Of a stretch of DNA of 64,000 bases, positions 1 to 9,705 are shown in pieces. The stretch's first letter is position 1. Each line of letters begins with the position of its first letter. The DNA comes from Gracilaria gracilis (lineage: Eukaryota; Rhodophyta; Florideophyceae; Gracilariales; Gracilariaceae): contig JARGSG010000013.1 of the NCBI GenBank assembly GCA_030374805.1, positions 930,001 through 994,000 on the forward strand, in the 5' to 3' direction. A model generated the notes under the pieces. It saw nothing but the letters and a program-made list of their open reading frames with translations, was not told the DNA's origin and did not search any database. The position numbers and the translations under genes were made by a program.

Positions 1-1
1 C

Positions 2-2161
2 GGCAACAAACTACCTATAGGGTACTGGAGCCGTGCTTTGCACGCTGCAGAAAAGAACTACACAACAACCGAAAAGGAATGTCTGGCAGTAGTCTGGAGC
101 ATGTTGATGCTCCGTCCCTACCTATATGGTGAAAGGTTCACGCTTCGAACCGACCATGATGCCCTACGGTGGATACTGGGTCTGGCCGACGCATCAGGCA
201 GACTTGCCCGATGGCAGTTACGACTTTCAGAGTTCGAGTATGACGTACAGTACCGTCCAGGTATCAAGCACAATGTCGCAGACGCGATGTCTCGCATTAC
301 CACAGATGGTTTGGACACCGAGCCGGTAGAGGATGATATCCCATGCTTTACCATCTCTACCAACCCTGATGGTGATACCTTAGAAGGTTACTGGACTCTA
401 CCCGAAGAGGATACGTGGTTTAGTGATGCCATCGCTCGGGAAATACTCGCCCTCGAGGAAACAGACGTCATGCCAATTACCCGCGAGGAATTCCTGACAG
501 AGCAAGCAAACGATGTTTATTGCCGCTCTCTCATGGACCAAGTAGGTATGAAAGACTCGAACTTTGACGTCGACCGAAATGGTTTCCTGGTGAGGCGAGC
601 TCCTATTGATGGTTCCCTTCAGAAGGTAGTGCCCAAGGTGCTGCGCCCTCTGGTGCTGTACCTAGCCCACTACCCAAGGCTATCAGGACACCCTGGAGGT
701 ACGAGAATGTACTACACCTTGAGGCAAGGGTACTACTGGCCTCATATGGCTAATGATATATATACCTTTGTAGGTCAATGTGAATCTTGCGTACGTACCC
801 GTGGAGGTCTCCGGAAGCACAGGAAATACTTGAAGTTATTCCCTGCAGCGGGTCCTCTCGAGTTCGTCGCAATAGACCTTCTGGGTCCATTACCAAAAAC
901 CACAAGAGGATATCAGTACATCATCGTAATCCCCGACAGGTTCTCGAAGCTCACGCGAGCGATACCCTTGAAGGACACGAAATCGACGACCCTCGCGGTG
1001 GCGTTCTTGAACAATTGGATCTACCCGTATGGTGCACCGCTTTATCTACTTACCGACAATGGTTCGAACTTAGCTTCGAAGTTCTTCGAAGCTGTTTGTA
1101 ACCTCTTGGGTATTAAGCACTACTTCACTACTGCCTACCATCCGCAAACGAATGGGCAAGTGGAGCGCTTTAACCGAACACTGGTATCTAGGCTGCGAAA
1201 TTATACGGAAGAACACCAAACTGGTTGGGACGAGCTCGTGCAGCCCTTGACATATGCATACAACCTTCAGGTTCATCGAGCGACGCAAACTACGCCGTTC
1301 GATCTAATACTGTCAAGACACCCACCAGGTATTGTTGTTGAAGGGGACCCATTAGGACAAGAAGCCGCCGGAGCGCTCACACCGTCACAGGTCAAACGGA
1401 ATACCCTTTTGAGGTTGAGACGTGCTCTCAAGTATGCTGAGAGCAAGCTCACAGCATCCCAGAAGCGGTACAAGGAGGACTACGACCGAAAGGTAACCCA
1501 AGTGGTAACGGCTACGCCGGATCAATATGTCTTTATTGACCACCCCCCGAAAGGAGCTAAACCACGACCGGGTGATGAAGCTGATGATGAAGCTATTGAT
1601 AGAGATATCAATTCTAAGCTTCTTCCGAAATCATCGGGACCTTTCAAGGTAGTTCGGTCGACCGACCACACGGTAACGGTGAACCAAGATGGTGTAGAGA
1701 ATACAATCTCCATTGACCGAATCACGGTTGCACCTCAGACGGTTCAGTCCAGGAAGGAACGCGGAGAATTTGCGCGAGACCCCCAAGCGGTTGCCCCGAG
1801 CACTCGGCCCAGAGAGGACGGGATACCCATCGAGGTTAATGATGACGCACAGGGTGATGACCCAGACTACGTACCACCCGCAGGGATTACGGTTGCTCCT
1901 TCAGAGGAAACACCTACCCCTAGTGGTGCCGATGCTCATCTAAACCAAAGTGGTGAAACGATACCAGCCCAGGTCTCTAATGAGTTCCCAGTGGAACGCC
2001 TTGTAGGTCACCGCCGTACCCCAGATGGTCTAAAGTACACCGTACGTTGGTATGGCTGGGGCGCCGATGGTGACACTGATGAGCCGCCCTCAGCCATACC
2101 ACACCATTTCAGGGTAAGCTACTGGAACCGCAAAGGAGAAGACATGCCGAATGATGGGTAA
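2..2161 (+). CDS. pol: Ty3/gypsy pol polyprotein, C-terminal part: RNase H, integrase, chromodomain
   Basis: The frame is open from the window edge, so this is the 3' end of a longer polyprotein that copies and integrates the retroelement; the Met at 38 is internal. RNase H shows EKNYTTTEKECLAVVW and TDHDALRWI. The integrase follows with an HHCC zinc site (HYPRLSGHP ... CESC), then the catalytic triad. Numbered from the codon at 38, these are Asp 280 (FVAIDLLG), Asp 340 (LLTDNGSN) and Glu 376 (GQVERFN), an exact D-35-E spacing. The last about 50 residues (FPVERLVGHRR ... KYTVRWYGWG) resemble a chromodomain, as in chromoviruses, where it guides integration to chromatin. No stop or frameshift is seen before TAA at 2159, so this part could be functional. 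Confidence 0.92.
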   Translation, partial: GNKLPIGYWSRALHAAEKNYTTTEKECLAVVWSMLMLRPYLYGERFTLRTDHDALRWILGLADASGRLARWQLRLSEFEYDVQYRPGIKHNVADAMSRITTDGLDTEPVEDDIPCFTISTNPDGDTLEGYWTLPEEDTWFSDAIAREILALEETDVMPITREEFLTEQANDVYCRSLMDQVGMKDSNFDVDRNGFLVRRAPIDGSLQKVVPKVLRPLVLYLAHYPRLSGHPGGTRMYYTLRQGYYWPHMANDIYTFVGQCESCVRTRGGLRKHRKYLKLFPAAGPLEFVAIDLLGPLPKTTRGYQYIIVIPDRFSKLTRAIPLKDTKSTTLAVAFLNNWIYPYGAPLYLLTDNGSNLASKFFEAVCNLLGIKHYFTTAYHPQTNGQVERFNRTLVSRLRNYTEEHQTGWDELVQPLTYAYNLQVHRATQTTPFDLILSRHPPGIVVEGDPLGQEAAGALTPSQVKRNTLLRLRRALKYAESKLTASQKRYKEDYDRKVTQVVTATPDQYVFIDHPPKGAKPRPGDEADDEAIDRDINSKLLPKSSGPFKVVRSTDHTVTVNQDGVENTISIDRITVAPQTVQSRKERGEFARDPQAVAPSTRPREDGIPIEVNDDAQGDDPDYVPPAGITVAPSEETPTPSGADAHLNQSGETIPAQVSNEFPVERLVGHRRTPDGLKYTVRWYGWGADGDTDEPPSAIPHHFRVSYWNRKGEDMPNDG

Positions 2162-3072
2162 ACCTTAGAGGTAATGCAGTCCCCTAAGGAAGGGGGAAAA
2201 GCATTGTAATGAGGAGTACCAAAGTCGGTTCAGACGCTCCCCGGGAAGGTACAACCAGAAAGAAGCATTCCATGAGGGTACGTCCAAGGAGCGGTAGCGC
2301 TAAAGACGAACGCACCGTTGTACGCGCGCCGTTGCACACGCGCCATGCACGTGCGCGGCACGCGCGCGAACCCGCACGGTGGAAATATTCAAAAAATTGT
2401 ATCTTTTTATTTGACGAGGCATACGCGCGCTGCTCGTGGCGCGCCGTGCGGAGTAACCGATTCGGTTTACACTATTGTGTGTAGGGAGCGAGCAACGGCA
2501 TGGTCAAAAAATCTAAGTATTTTGACCGTGCCGCGCTCCCGAATCGGCCATTCCCAGCCTCTGAAACCCCTTGGTTCTCGAGATACAGACCAAAAGGGTT
2601 TTCTGCGTTTTCACCACCATATGGAGGGGTAATTTTCCGGTCAAATATTTTGATTCGCCTTGCAAGTAACCTCCAGGGTGAAACACCGCACGTGCGCCCA
2701 TGCATGGTGAGAGGCCATGCAGACCAATCCAGGTACATTGCTGGCCACCGCGCGCAAGCGCGTGGCACGTCACCTCACCTCACGGGGAGGCAAAACCGCT
2801 CGCTGCCCCGCGCGGAGGCGAAGCGTCGTACCATCATGGTGAATCCATACTACGAGCACGCAAATGTAGCTCCAGATGGAACCAATCTACCTACAAGGAA
2901 CTACGCCTCACCCACCGTGGTACGCTGGTCTAAGGAAGGGGGAGGGGAGTTATTTTCGCGTTTCCGCCTCGCAATGCCCCTCGATGGAAATTGGAACCTA
3001 ACATGGAAACACATAACTTTTAACTTTACTGAAAGAGCAATACCAACAGGGATGCAGAAGTGGTTACGACAA
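2162..3072 (+). other. spacer between pol and the antisense ORF
   Basis: No convincing gene. A purine-rich stretch at 2186-2201 just after pol could be an internal polypurine tract. Around 2320-2370 the DNA is rich in CGCG/GCGC words. Part of the spacer (2470-2665) recurs at 42.5 kb. Confidence 0.5.
2470..2665 (+). repeat. dispersed repeat A, copy 1
   Basis: Shares with 42455-42660 the words AAGTATTTTGACCGT and GATTCG(C/T)CTTGCA(A/G)GTAACC in the same order and orientation, with scattered similarity between. The two copies lie in opposite orientation relative to the neighbouring gypsy pol genes, so this may be a separate small element or regulatory module. Nature unknown. Confidence 0.5.
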
Positions 3073-5988
3073 TCAACCTGATGGGTGAGTGGCAAAGTGA
3101 GGCCCCGAGGAGCCTCCAGCTGAGGATCCCCGACCCGGAGTGGTGTTCTGATGGGCTCCCGGCCAAGGCTGGAAGAGATGAGCCTGGCCTGGAGCCTGGC
3201 TAGGCGCGCTACCATGCCCCACGGGGGTACTAGTAGGCACGCTGACGCCTGGCATCACGTCGGCACCCATCGGAGGTGGCGCGCTCGCCTGCGCAACCGA
3301 CGGAGGTGCCGACGACCCGATGGGGAGAGGAGCCTGCGGAGCGGCTAGTAGGCCGGGGTTCAGGCTAGCACCAAATAGGGGATCCTCCAAAGGGTTTGTA
3401 GGCGTCGGGCCCATGGCCGTCGCTAGGCCTGCCACCTGGTTGGTAGCCATCTGGTAGAGCTCGACCTGGAACCGGTTCCGGAACTCACCAATTTGGGAAA
3501 AGGATCGCATGTACTGTGCATGACGAGGCAGGATGCTTTCCAGAAGGGTAAGAGCCTCGACCACAGAGGTAGGACCCGCCCGCTGGAAGTTCACCACACA
3601 GGCTTGGCGGACCCGGGCCATCAAACCTGAAATGGCCTGGGAGTCCACCTGAGAGGGGACAGGCGCCGCAGCCGCAGCCATGACACCCCCGAGGATAGCC
3701 CGCGGAGGCCCATCAACCCTTGTGGTACTAGGGAGAAGAGGAGTCACACCAGTATGGGCAGGCGTATTGCGTCCCTCCGGAGCGGGAGTAGGCGCTGAAG
3801 TGACCACAGGGGTAGCTGCTGGCGATTCCACCACGGTTGGGAATGGCTCGGGACTCCCTGGAGGTCCCTGATCGGTCGGAGCCCCAGGATAGCGCTGCTC
3901 CGCGCGGGATACAACCTTCCAGGACACCGGATCGAAAACCTCCCACCCCTGCTTGGCTCCCCACGGGAAGCTCTCCACTTGGGTAAGCAACGATTCCAGC
4001 TGCTCAATGGAGTAGTCCGTACCTGCCACAATGGTTCCGAGTCCAAATAGGCGAATGTCGCGAATGACCCTCGGGGGAATGAAGAACATACGACCAGGAG
4101 GTTGCACACCGTCACGGTAAATCTCGGCTTCTCGAGAACGACAATCCCAGTCAATACCGTCACGGGCAGCCTGCAGAGCCAAGATGGCCACCAATACGGC
4201 CCATTCCGCGAGGGCAATCGACCAAATGAGGTAGTACCGATCGTGGTTACGGGTGATGTAGCTCCCGAAGTAAGCCAATACCGGTGGGGTTGGGACGCTA
4301 AGCGACATCGGTACCTCATAGGCATTCCACCATTCAGGTCGGGCCACATACCAAGAGGTTCTTCCCTTATTAGCTTGTGAGAAGAACTCCACATTATGGA
4401 ACCCATGCATGACGCGGTTGAAGCTGGACCGGGTGCGAATGCGAGCCTCGGTGGCAGCATCCACCCCCCACCTACGACGGTTAGCCCAATGGATGGTATT
4501 GTAAGGCCTATCGAAGCAAACCAAATGTGGTGAAGCCGGAAGGTACTGCTGCGGAAGGGAGTCGTACTGACAGATCTTCACAACCAGACGTCGGTAATAA
4601 TGGAGCTCCGGTTCAATACGAACATACGGCAGATCGCTGGGATAAAGCGGGGGGATGAAATACCTCATTGGTGTGTGTCGCTGGCGGCTGTCATAGCACT
4701 CCACCCGACCCTGACGAGGTTGAGATTCCTTATCCCGACGGTGGAGCGTTTGGGGGACGGAGCGGAGACGCTCGCAATCCCAACGAAACAAACCCAAGTA
4801 GGTATCCAAAGTCGGACGGCGCAAGACGCCGGGAAGCGATGTGTTCCCCGGCGCCATTGGCCAGTTCCGACGGTACAGCGTCGCTTGCGACACCATTCTT
4901 GGATCGACCCCGAAGGTACCATGTTGGGAAACGTTCCAGTCGGCCGTGGTGAACGGCTCCAAACCATAATAGGAAATACCACGAGGAATCTCGGGCTCCG
5001 GACCATACGGGTCCCGGATCCCTTCGTGAATCCCTTGGGGTTGATTTGAGGAAGACGGAACCGGCTGGCTCCGAAAACCAGTTTGGATGCGGGAATGGTA
5101 CAAAGCAGCATCCCGAGAACCAGACTTGGCAATGCCGCTTCCGCGGCCGCGCGAAGGACCGGCACCCGACATGGTGTGATGAGTACCGTGAGGGAGTGGT
5201 TGAGACGGCGAGCATTCGACCGCAGGGGTGAAGCGAATCGGCTTTTTATCCACAATAGGTGAGTCACTAGAGCTGATGCTCAAAACCTCCACCCGTTCGG
5301 GGCCCCATGCTGGTTCAACCACTAAGGTATCGGCATTGGTCGCCGATGGACCGCCGTCTCTTGAGGTTACCGCGTCCGATTGACCAACATGGGGAACCGA
5401 CAATCGCCGTGTACCGCTATGGGTGCGAGCCCGCACGCTGGTACCAGGGCTACCCATGTGGTTCAAATAAGGATCGGGGGTCACCATAAACGGATTCAAC
5501 CTTGTCGGTCGGACGAAAAGCCACGGTGGCGCGAGCCCGCGTAGACAAACCGCAAAGGGGTGCGAAGGCAACCAGAAGGGATAACGGTGGAACAACCTCG
5601 ATGGAGTCAGCGGCAATGCCTCTAAGGGTTGGTACTCGAACCTCGAAGGGACAGAGAGACACGCCGCAACCAAGTGGGCGCCAAAATCCTTCACGGTACA
5701 GTGCCCACACGAGCTCGAAGGGGCAACCCGCCACCCCCACTGGGTATACCGAAACGGTAAAAGGGTCCAAGTCGGGCAGCCAAAAAGGTATAACCTTGGA
5801 GGTATGCAATGGGCGCCCGTCGCGCCCAAACCACAAATAAGAATGAATAGGCCGCTGTCGGTGATAACCAAAGAGGTGGATAGAGCCGCAACCGGTGATG
5901 ACCAAGGTGGTGTCCAGAGTGCGTTCGGCGATGCAAAGCCGACGCGACGCACGGCGCGAGATGGCAAAAAGGCTGCGACAGGGACCAA
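3073..5988 (-). CDS. antisense accessory ORF (971 codons) of gypsy element i, function unknown
   Basis: An uninterrupted ORF on the strand opposite to pol, between pol and the 3' LTR. Residues 1-165 are rich in Pro, Trp and Cys. A second Met at residue 168 (5487, MVTPDP...) may be the real start, because the clearest similarity to the truncated copy at 11.2-11.7 kb begins there. Residues about 440-676 form a Trp/Tyr-rich block (HYYRRL, CFDRPY, NVEFFSQANKG, TPPVLAYFGSYI, IWSIALAEWAVL, GIDWD) that recurs in degenerate form at 18.2-18.7, 21.4-21.7 and 26.3-26.9 kb. A helical stretch near residue 789 (RVRQACVVNFQRAGP) recurs at 27.3 kb. The last about 100 residues are Pro/Ser/Gly-rich. There is no CCHC knuckle or protease or RT motif. 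It could be a displaced gag-like or other accessory protein; additional antisense ORFs at this position are known in some plant LTR elements. Confidence 0.7.
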   Translation of the reverse strand: MVPVAAFLPSRAVRRVGFASPNALWTPPWSSPVAALSTSLVITDSGLFILICGLGATGAHCIPPRLYLFGCPTWTLLPFRYTQWGWRVAPSSSCGHCTVKDFGAHLVAACLSVPSRFEYQPLEALPLTPSRLFHRYPFWLPSHPFAVCLRGLAPPWLFVRPTRLNPFMVTPDPYLNHMGSPGTSVRARTHSGTRRLSVPHVGQSDAVTSRDGGPSATNADTLVVEPAWGPERVEVLSISSSDSPIVDKKPIRFTPAVECSPSQPLPHGTHHTMSGAGPSRGRGSGIAKSGSRDAALYHSRIQTGFRSQPVPSSSNQPQGIHEGIRDPYGPEPEIPRGISYYGLEPFTTADWNVSQHGTFGVDPRMVSQATLYRRNWPMAPGNTSLPGVLRRPTLDTYLGLFRWDCERLRSVPQTLHRRDKESQPRQGRVECYDSRQRHTPMRYFIPPLYPSDLPYVRIEPELHYYRRLVVKICQYDSLPQQYLPASPHLVCFDRPYNTIHWANRRRWGVDAATEARIRTRSSFNRVMHGFHNVEFFSQANKGRTSWYVARPEWWNAYEVPMSLSVPTPPVLAYFGSYITRNHDRYYLIWSIALAEWAVLVAILALQAARDGIDWDCRSREAEIYRDGVQPPGRMFFIPPRVIRDIRLFGLGTIVAGTDYSIEQLESLLTQVESFPWGAKQGWEVFDPVSWKVVSRAEQRYPGAPTDQGPPGSPEPFPTVVESPAATPVVTSAPTPAPEGRNTPAHTGVTPLLPSTTRVDGPPRAILGGVMAAAAAPVPSQVDSQAISGLMARVRQACVVNFQRAGPTSVVEALTLLESILPRHAQYMRSFSQIGEFRNRFQVELYQMATNQVAGLATAMGPTPTNPLEDPLFGASLNPGLLAAPQAPLPIGSSAPPSVAQASAPPPMGADVMPGVSVPTSTPVGHGSAPSQAPGQAHLFQPWPGAHQNTTPGRGSSAGGSSGPHFATHPSG

Positions 5989-6048
5989 ATTGGTACGACG
6001 ATGCCACCGACTTGGTGAAAGGATCTAGGAGCCACGAGGGCGTGGCTC

Positions 6049-6063
6049 AGGGTAGGAAGGGGG
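6049..6063 (+). promoter_or_regulatory. polypurine tract of element i
   Basis: AGGGTAGGAAGGGGG lies two bases before the TG of the LTR. In LTR elements this tract primes plus-strand DNA synthesis, so it fixes the element's orientation as +. The same tract precedes the LTR at 12297, and a similar one in reverse orientation abuts the LTR ending at 24720. Confidence 0.75.
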
Positions 6064-6065
6064 TC

Positions 6066-6573
6066 TGTAGTACAATGAGACCTCAATGGGTTGGTGCCAC
6101 GTGGGCCTACTGGTGCGCCTTGCTGGCTGCACTGTACCCAATTGGTATTCTGTATTTTATAATTTCTAATTTCTAATTTATAGTCTAGGATAGTTTAGCA
6201 TTGCTGGCCCATGACAGTAGGTCATGGGCACAGCCGATGACGTCATGCCCGCATGGGAGATCGGCGTCGGTGCACCTTGTATATATTGTGGTGCACCTCG
6301 CCTTCCCCCTCGGGTATTGTAAAGTCAGGCACCATTAGGGCAGTAACTGTACCATCTTGGTCACTTGCTACTCTATTACTATTCAGGTTTTACCGCGCGT
6401 CGACGTCTACTACCGTACATTTACACGGTCTAGACTAGTTGCCCCGCCGTTTGCCCCTGCGGGTTTCAGGTGCCCTACTACCATATTGGTTGTGTGTTTT
6501 TCCCCTTTAGGTTGAGCCCTTGCGCGCTCCCTCTACCAGGCGGACCCCACACCTTATCGGTATTTGTACGACA
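6066..6573 (+). repeat. 3' LTR of element i
   Basis: Starts TGTAGTACA and ends TGTACGACA, so the ends form a 9-base inverted repeat with one mismatch. It is nearly identical to 12297-12793, and similarity between the two copies stops at the final ACA. The sequence after 6573 matches the unrelated paralogue at 8801, which confirms the outer boundary. Confidence 0.85.
6268..6298 (+). promoter_or_regulatory. LTR core promoter candidate
   Basis: A TATATATT box (6280-6287) is flanked by two GGTGCACC palindromes about 20 bp apart. The same arrangement is kept in the second LTR copy (about 12502-12532), as expected for the LTR promoter. Confidence 0.5.
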
Positions 6574-6808
6574 TGTTCGTGCGCACACCCTAGCTGGCTT
6601 TTCTCACGACTGCGCCATCCGGAACATCAACTGTCCAGTGATGATCATTCTACCATTGTGAGGTTGACTTCAACCCAGGTTCGTCACACATCACGAGTAC
6701 CGAGTGAAGCTCGTTCTTTTTGTGCGCTTCGTTCGACACCAATCTTGGCAAACGCACTCATCCACTGCGTCAATTATCTAGCCAACGCTTCGAACGCCTC
6801 AATCTTCC

Positions 6809-7576
6809 ATGTCTCCAGACGCATCTTCTTCCCATGTTCCAAGGTTTCGCGTCTTCCTCAGCCATGCCGGTGAAGACAAACAGACAATCGCGCGACCGTT
6901 GTATAAACGCCTTTGGGAGCACAACCTCTCCGTTTTTCTCGACGAAGAGTCCTTTCGTCCTGGCGAACACTGCCCGGAGGTCATGCAACACGCTATGGAA
7001 ACGGCGCCTATCGGTGTGTTTATCATGAGCCCTGATTTCGTGGGAAAGGACTGGCCAATGCGTAAGCTTCTGGCCTTCGTGCGCCGTTACGACGAGGCCA
7101 AGGAGAAAAACGAGGAGCCGCCGTTGCTAATACCTATTTTCTACCGTCTTTCCACGCGCGAGTGTCGTGACCCGGATATATTCGATACCTACAGCAGCCT
7201 TTTCCGTCAGCACAGTCTTCTCCGGCGTCTTTGTCGCAACATTACATCGTTACAGGATATCATGCATGCACTGGATACGGCTGCCACTCTCTCGGCGGTT
7301 CGGAACGACGTGGGTGCAAATAACTCCGACCAGCCGGACATGGCCTCCACTAGAGAAAGGTTCATTCAGATCATTCTGGACAAGATCCTTGAGATCATGG
7401 GAATTGAGGCATCTGCAGCCGTGGACCAACTCCATTCAAAGGAAGGCAATCAACAGGCTCTTGAAAAGGAGTACAACATGCGAAATGATGGAGTGATTTT
7501 CTTACCGCACCAGAATGGAGAAGGTGATACTATAATTAATAATATTACTTTAGGAAGGCCTACTAGGCATTCCTAA
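6809..7576 (+). CDS. TIR-domain protein, TIR only
   Basis: A 255-residue protein starting at ATG 6809. Residues about 11-150 form a Toll/interleukin-1 receptor domain: FRVFLSHAGEDK (box 1), then LSVFLDEESFRPGEH, GVFIMSPDFVGKDWPM and LLIPIFY. Known TIR domains signal by self-association, and many cleave NAD+. The stretch that should read W-C-x-x-E-L reads W-P-M-R-K-L, so the usual catalytic glutamate seems to be missing. The protein stops after about 90 further residues, whereas its neighbour at 9030 runs on into NB-ARC. It is about 80% similar to that neighbour up to residue 215 and then diverges, so it may be a truncated duplicate or a true TIR-only protein. The LTR ending at 6573 lies 235 bp upstream and could drive it. 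Confidence 0.85.
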   Translation: MSPDASSSHVPRFRVFLSHAGEDKQTIARPLYKRLWEHNLSVFLDEESFRPGEHCPEVMQHAMETAPIGVFIMSPDFVGKDWPMRKLLAFVRRYDEAKEKNEEPPLLIPIFYRLSTRECRDPDIFDTYSSLFRQHSLLRRLCRNITSLQDIMHALDTAATLSAVRNDVGANNSDQPDMASTRERFIQIILDKILEIMGIEASAAVDQLHSKEGNQQALEKEYNMRNDGVIFLPHQNGEGDTIINNITLGRPTRHS

Positions 7577-8800
7577 ATGTTTTTAATGTTTTTGTCCTCC
7601 AAAAGGAGTAACGGCACCAATCAATGTCGATCATGAATCTCAAAAGTTATTTGAAAAAGAAAATTCTTGTCTTATGGGATTGCTTTTCCGTTTTTAATAT
7701 TGTATTTATATTGGAGATGTAGTGGGATAGTTAGTAAGAAAGGGCTACGCGGACAATGGTCGGTGTGAAAGCGAAGAAGAGTTTGTGGGATGTATGAAGG
7801 CTTTATTGAAGACAATACCCCATGAACTACACCAAGCGCTTCTGAAATTAATGGACAAGCAATTCGATAAAGTGCTGGCTTGTTGGGGGCTCCACCAACT
7901 CCTGAAGTGTACCGTTCGTACTTACATAGAGAGTTGATTTCTTTATCTGTATTTACATTTTCAGTCAGCTTTCATTCATCGAGACGTCTGTCAGATAAGA
8001 GCTTCTGTAAAGGTTTCTCGGTACGTTACGTAAAAAAGAACAAAAGTTTAAATCGAGGGCCTCAAATTGCTCCTTTTATGAGCGCCTTTTATTAATATTC
8101 TCCGGCCGAAGTCGCTGCTTTCGGTATTTTCACGTTGCGTTCGCTCGCGATGGCATACGGATCATGACTCATGATTCGTGAGCTGATGCGGTCGCCTTCA
8201 TCGCATCACCTCACTCGTTCCAGATCGCCATCTCCGTCCTCGTCGCATAGCGATGCCGTTCACGCCCAGCAATTTGCGATCGCAGCGTGGCGCGAAGCGC
8301 GTACCCGTCGTTGGAGCGAAGGTGCAAACCACGGCGACCATTTCTGGAAGGGCGAGGAAGATACGCGGCCCGTGCACGGTCACGTTCTTGGATTTAGGAA
8401 GCGTTATCGGGTGGGCATCTTGAGCAAGCGCACGTATTCACCGTGATGGCGTGCGCGTCCAATATCTCTTCACTACCGTCAGGTTGTTCCCGATTAGCGC
8501 TTGTTCCAGGTTGCCGTGCTCAGCTTGCTGTCGCAGTTTTATTCTTGGGCACTTCCATGTCGGCCTTCCATATCGATGGATATCGTTTTGACCATACGAC
8601 AGGATCTGATGGATCTTTGGCTCCCAAAATTGGGAGGCGCAGTGTTGTGCAAACACTCTTTTCCGCGCACGAGACTGCGTCGTTCTATTGTGATTGGCTG
8701 CGCCAATTATCCACTCTTACTTTTTGCACGAGGGCGCGCTCTGCAAATAACCTTACGCATAGTGGAGGCTCCGACTTCGGCTGAGTTGGCCTCATCACGC
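7577..8800 (+). other. intergenic region between the two TIR genes
   Basis: AT-rich just after the first TIR gene, then GC-richer from about 8100. Apart from the small ORF at 7794-7937 I see no gene. Sequence matching the first gene's upstream flank begins at 8801. Confidence 0.5.
7794..7937 (+). CDS. small ORF, possible 3' remnant of a TIR gene
   Basis: The frame is open from about 7731 and has ATG at 7794 (about 47 codons to TGA 7935). The predicted peptide looks helical (KALLKTIPHELHQALLKLMD) and unlike random translation. It may be a remnant of the domain that once followed the first TIR, or chance. Confidence 0.25.
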   Translation: MKALLKTIPHELHQALLKLMDKQFDKVLACWGLHQLLKCTVRTYIES

Positions 8801-9705
8801 TGTTCGTGCGCACACCCCCAGCTGGCTCTTCTCACAACTGCGCCATCCGGAACATCAATTGATGATCACTCTACCATTGTAAGTCAACCCAGGTTCGTCA
8901 CACATCATGAGCACCGAGTGAAGCTCGTTTCTTTTGTGCGCTTCGTTCGACACCAATCGTGGCAAACGCAGTCATCCACTGCGTCGCCCATCACTTATCT
9001 AGATAACTTTGCGAACGCATCAATGTTCCATGTCTCGAGAAGCCTCTTCTTCCCGTGCGCCAAGGTTTCGCATCTTCCTCAGCCATGCCGATGAAGACAA
9101 GCAAACAATCGCGCGACCGTTGTATGAACGCCTTCGGGAGCACAACCTCTCTGTTTTCCTCGAGGAAGAGTCGTTTCGTCTTGGCGAACACTGCGCAGAT
9201 GTCATGAAACACGCTATGGAAACGGCGCCTATCGGTGTGTTTATCATGAGCCCCGAGTTGGTGGGGAAGGAGTGGCCAATGCGTGCGCTTCTGACCTTCG
9301 TCCGGCGTTACGACGAGGCCAAGAAGCAAAACGAGGAGCCGCCGTTGCTCATACCTATATTCTACCGTTTTTCTACCCGCGAATGTCGTGACTCGGCCAT
9401 GTACGATACCTACAGCAGCCTCTTCCGTCAGCACGGTCTTTTCCGACGTCTTTGTGAAAACATTACATCGTTTCCAAATATCATGCATGCGTTGGATACG
9501 GCTGCCACTCTTTGGGCAGTTCGGAACAACGTGGGCGCAACAAACTGCGACCAGCCGGACATGGGCTCCACCAGAGAAAGGTTCATTCAGATCATTCTGA
9601 AGGAGATCTTGGAAGTGATGGGAATTGAGACATCTGAACCGCTGGACCAACCGCATCCATTGGTATACAATCAAATCGCACTGAAAGATGGGTACACTGC
9701 ATACA
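8801..9705 (+). repeat. tandem duplicate of 6574-7480 (TIR gene with 5' flank)
   Basis: The two stretches align through about 230 bp of upstream DNA (TGTTCGTGCGCACACC at both starts) and through the TIR coding part. The TIR-only and TIR-NB-ARC genes are therefore products of one local duplication that included the promoter region. Confidence 0.8.

Larger units (their letters stand above)
1..6573 (+). mobile_element. Ty3/gypsy LTR retrotransposon, 3' portion (element i)
   Basis: The window opens inside this element. In order it shows RNase H, integrase and chromodomain on + (2-2161), a spacer, a 971-codon ORF on the minus strand (3073-5988), a polypurine tract (6049-6063) and a 508 bp LTR (6066-6573). 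The tract lies directly before the TG of the LTR on the + strand, so the LTR is the 3' LTR of a + strand element and the 971-codon ORF is antisense to it. The 5' LTR, gag, protease and most of RT lie outside the window, so the 5-bp target duplication cannot be checked. Confidence 0.75.

Noticed and set aside
3073..5988. The 971-codon ORF as the sense gag of a minus-strand LTR element with its 5' LTR at 6.07-6.57 kb
   Set aside because: The LTR is preceded on + by a polypurine tract and shows no primer-binding site on its other side. Other copies also have pol facing the ORF, which fits an antisense ORF before a 3' LTR better.
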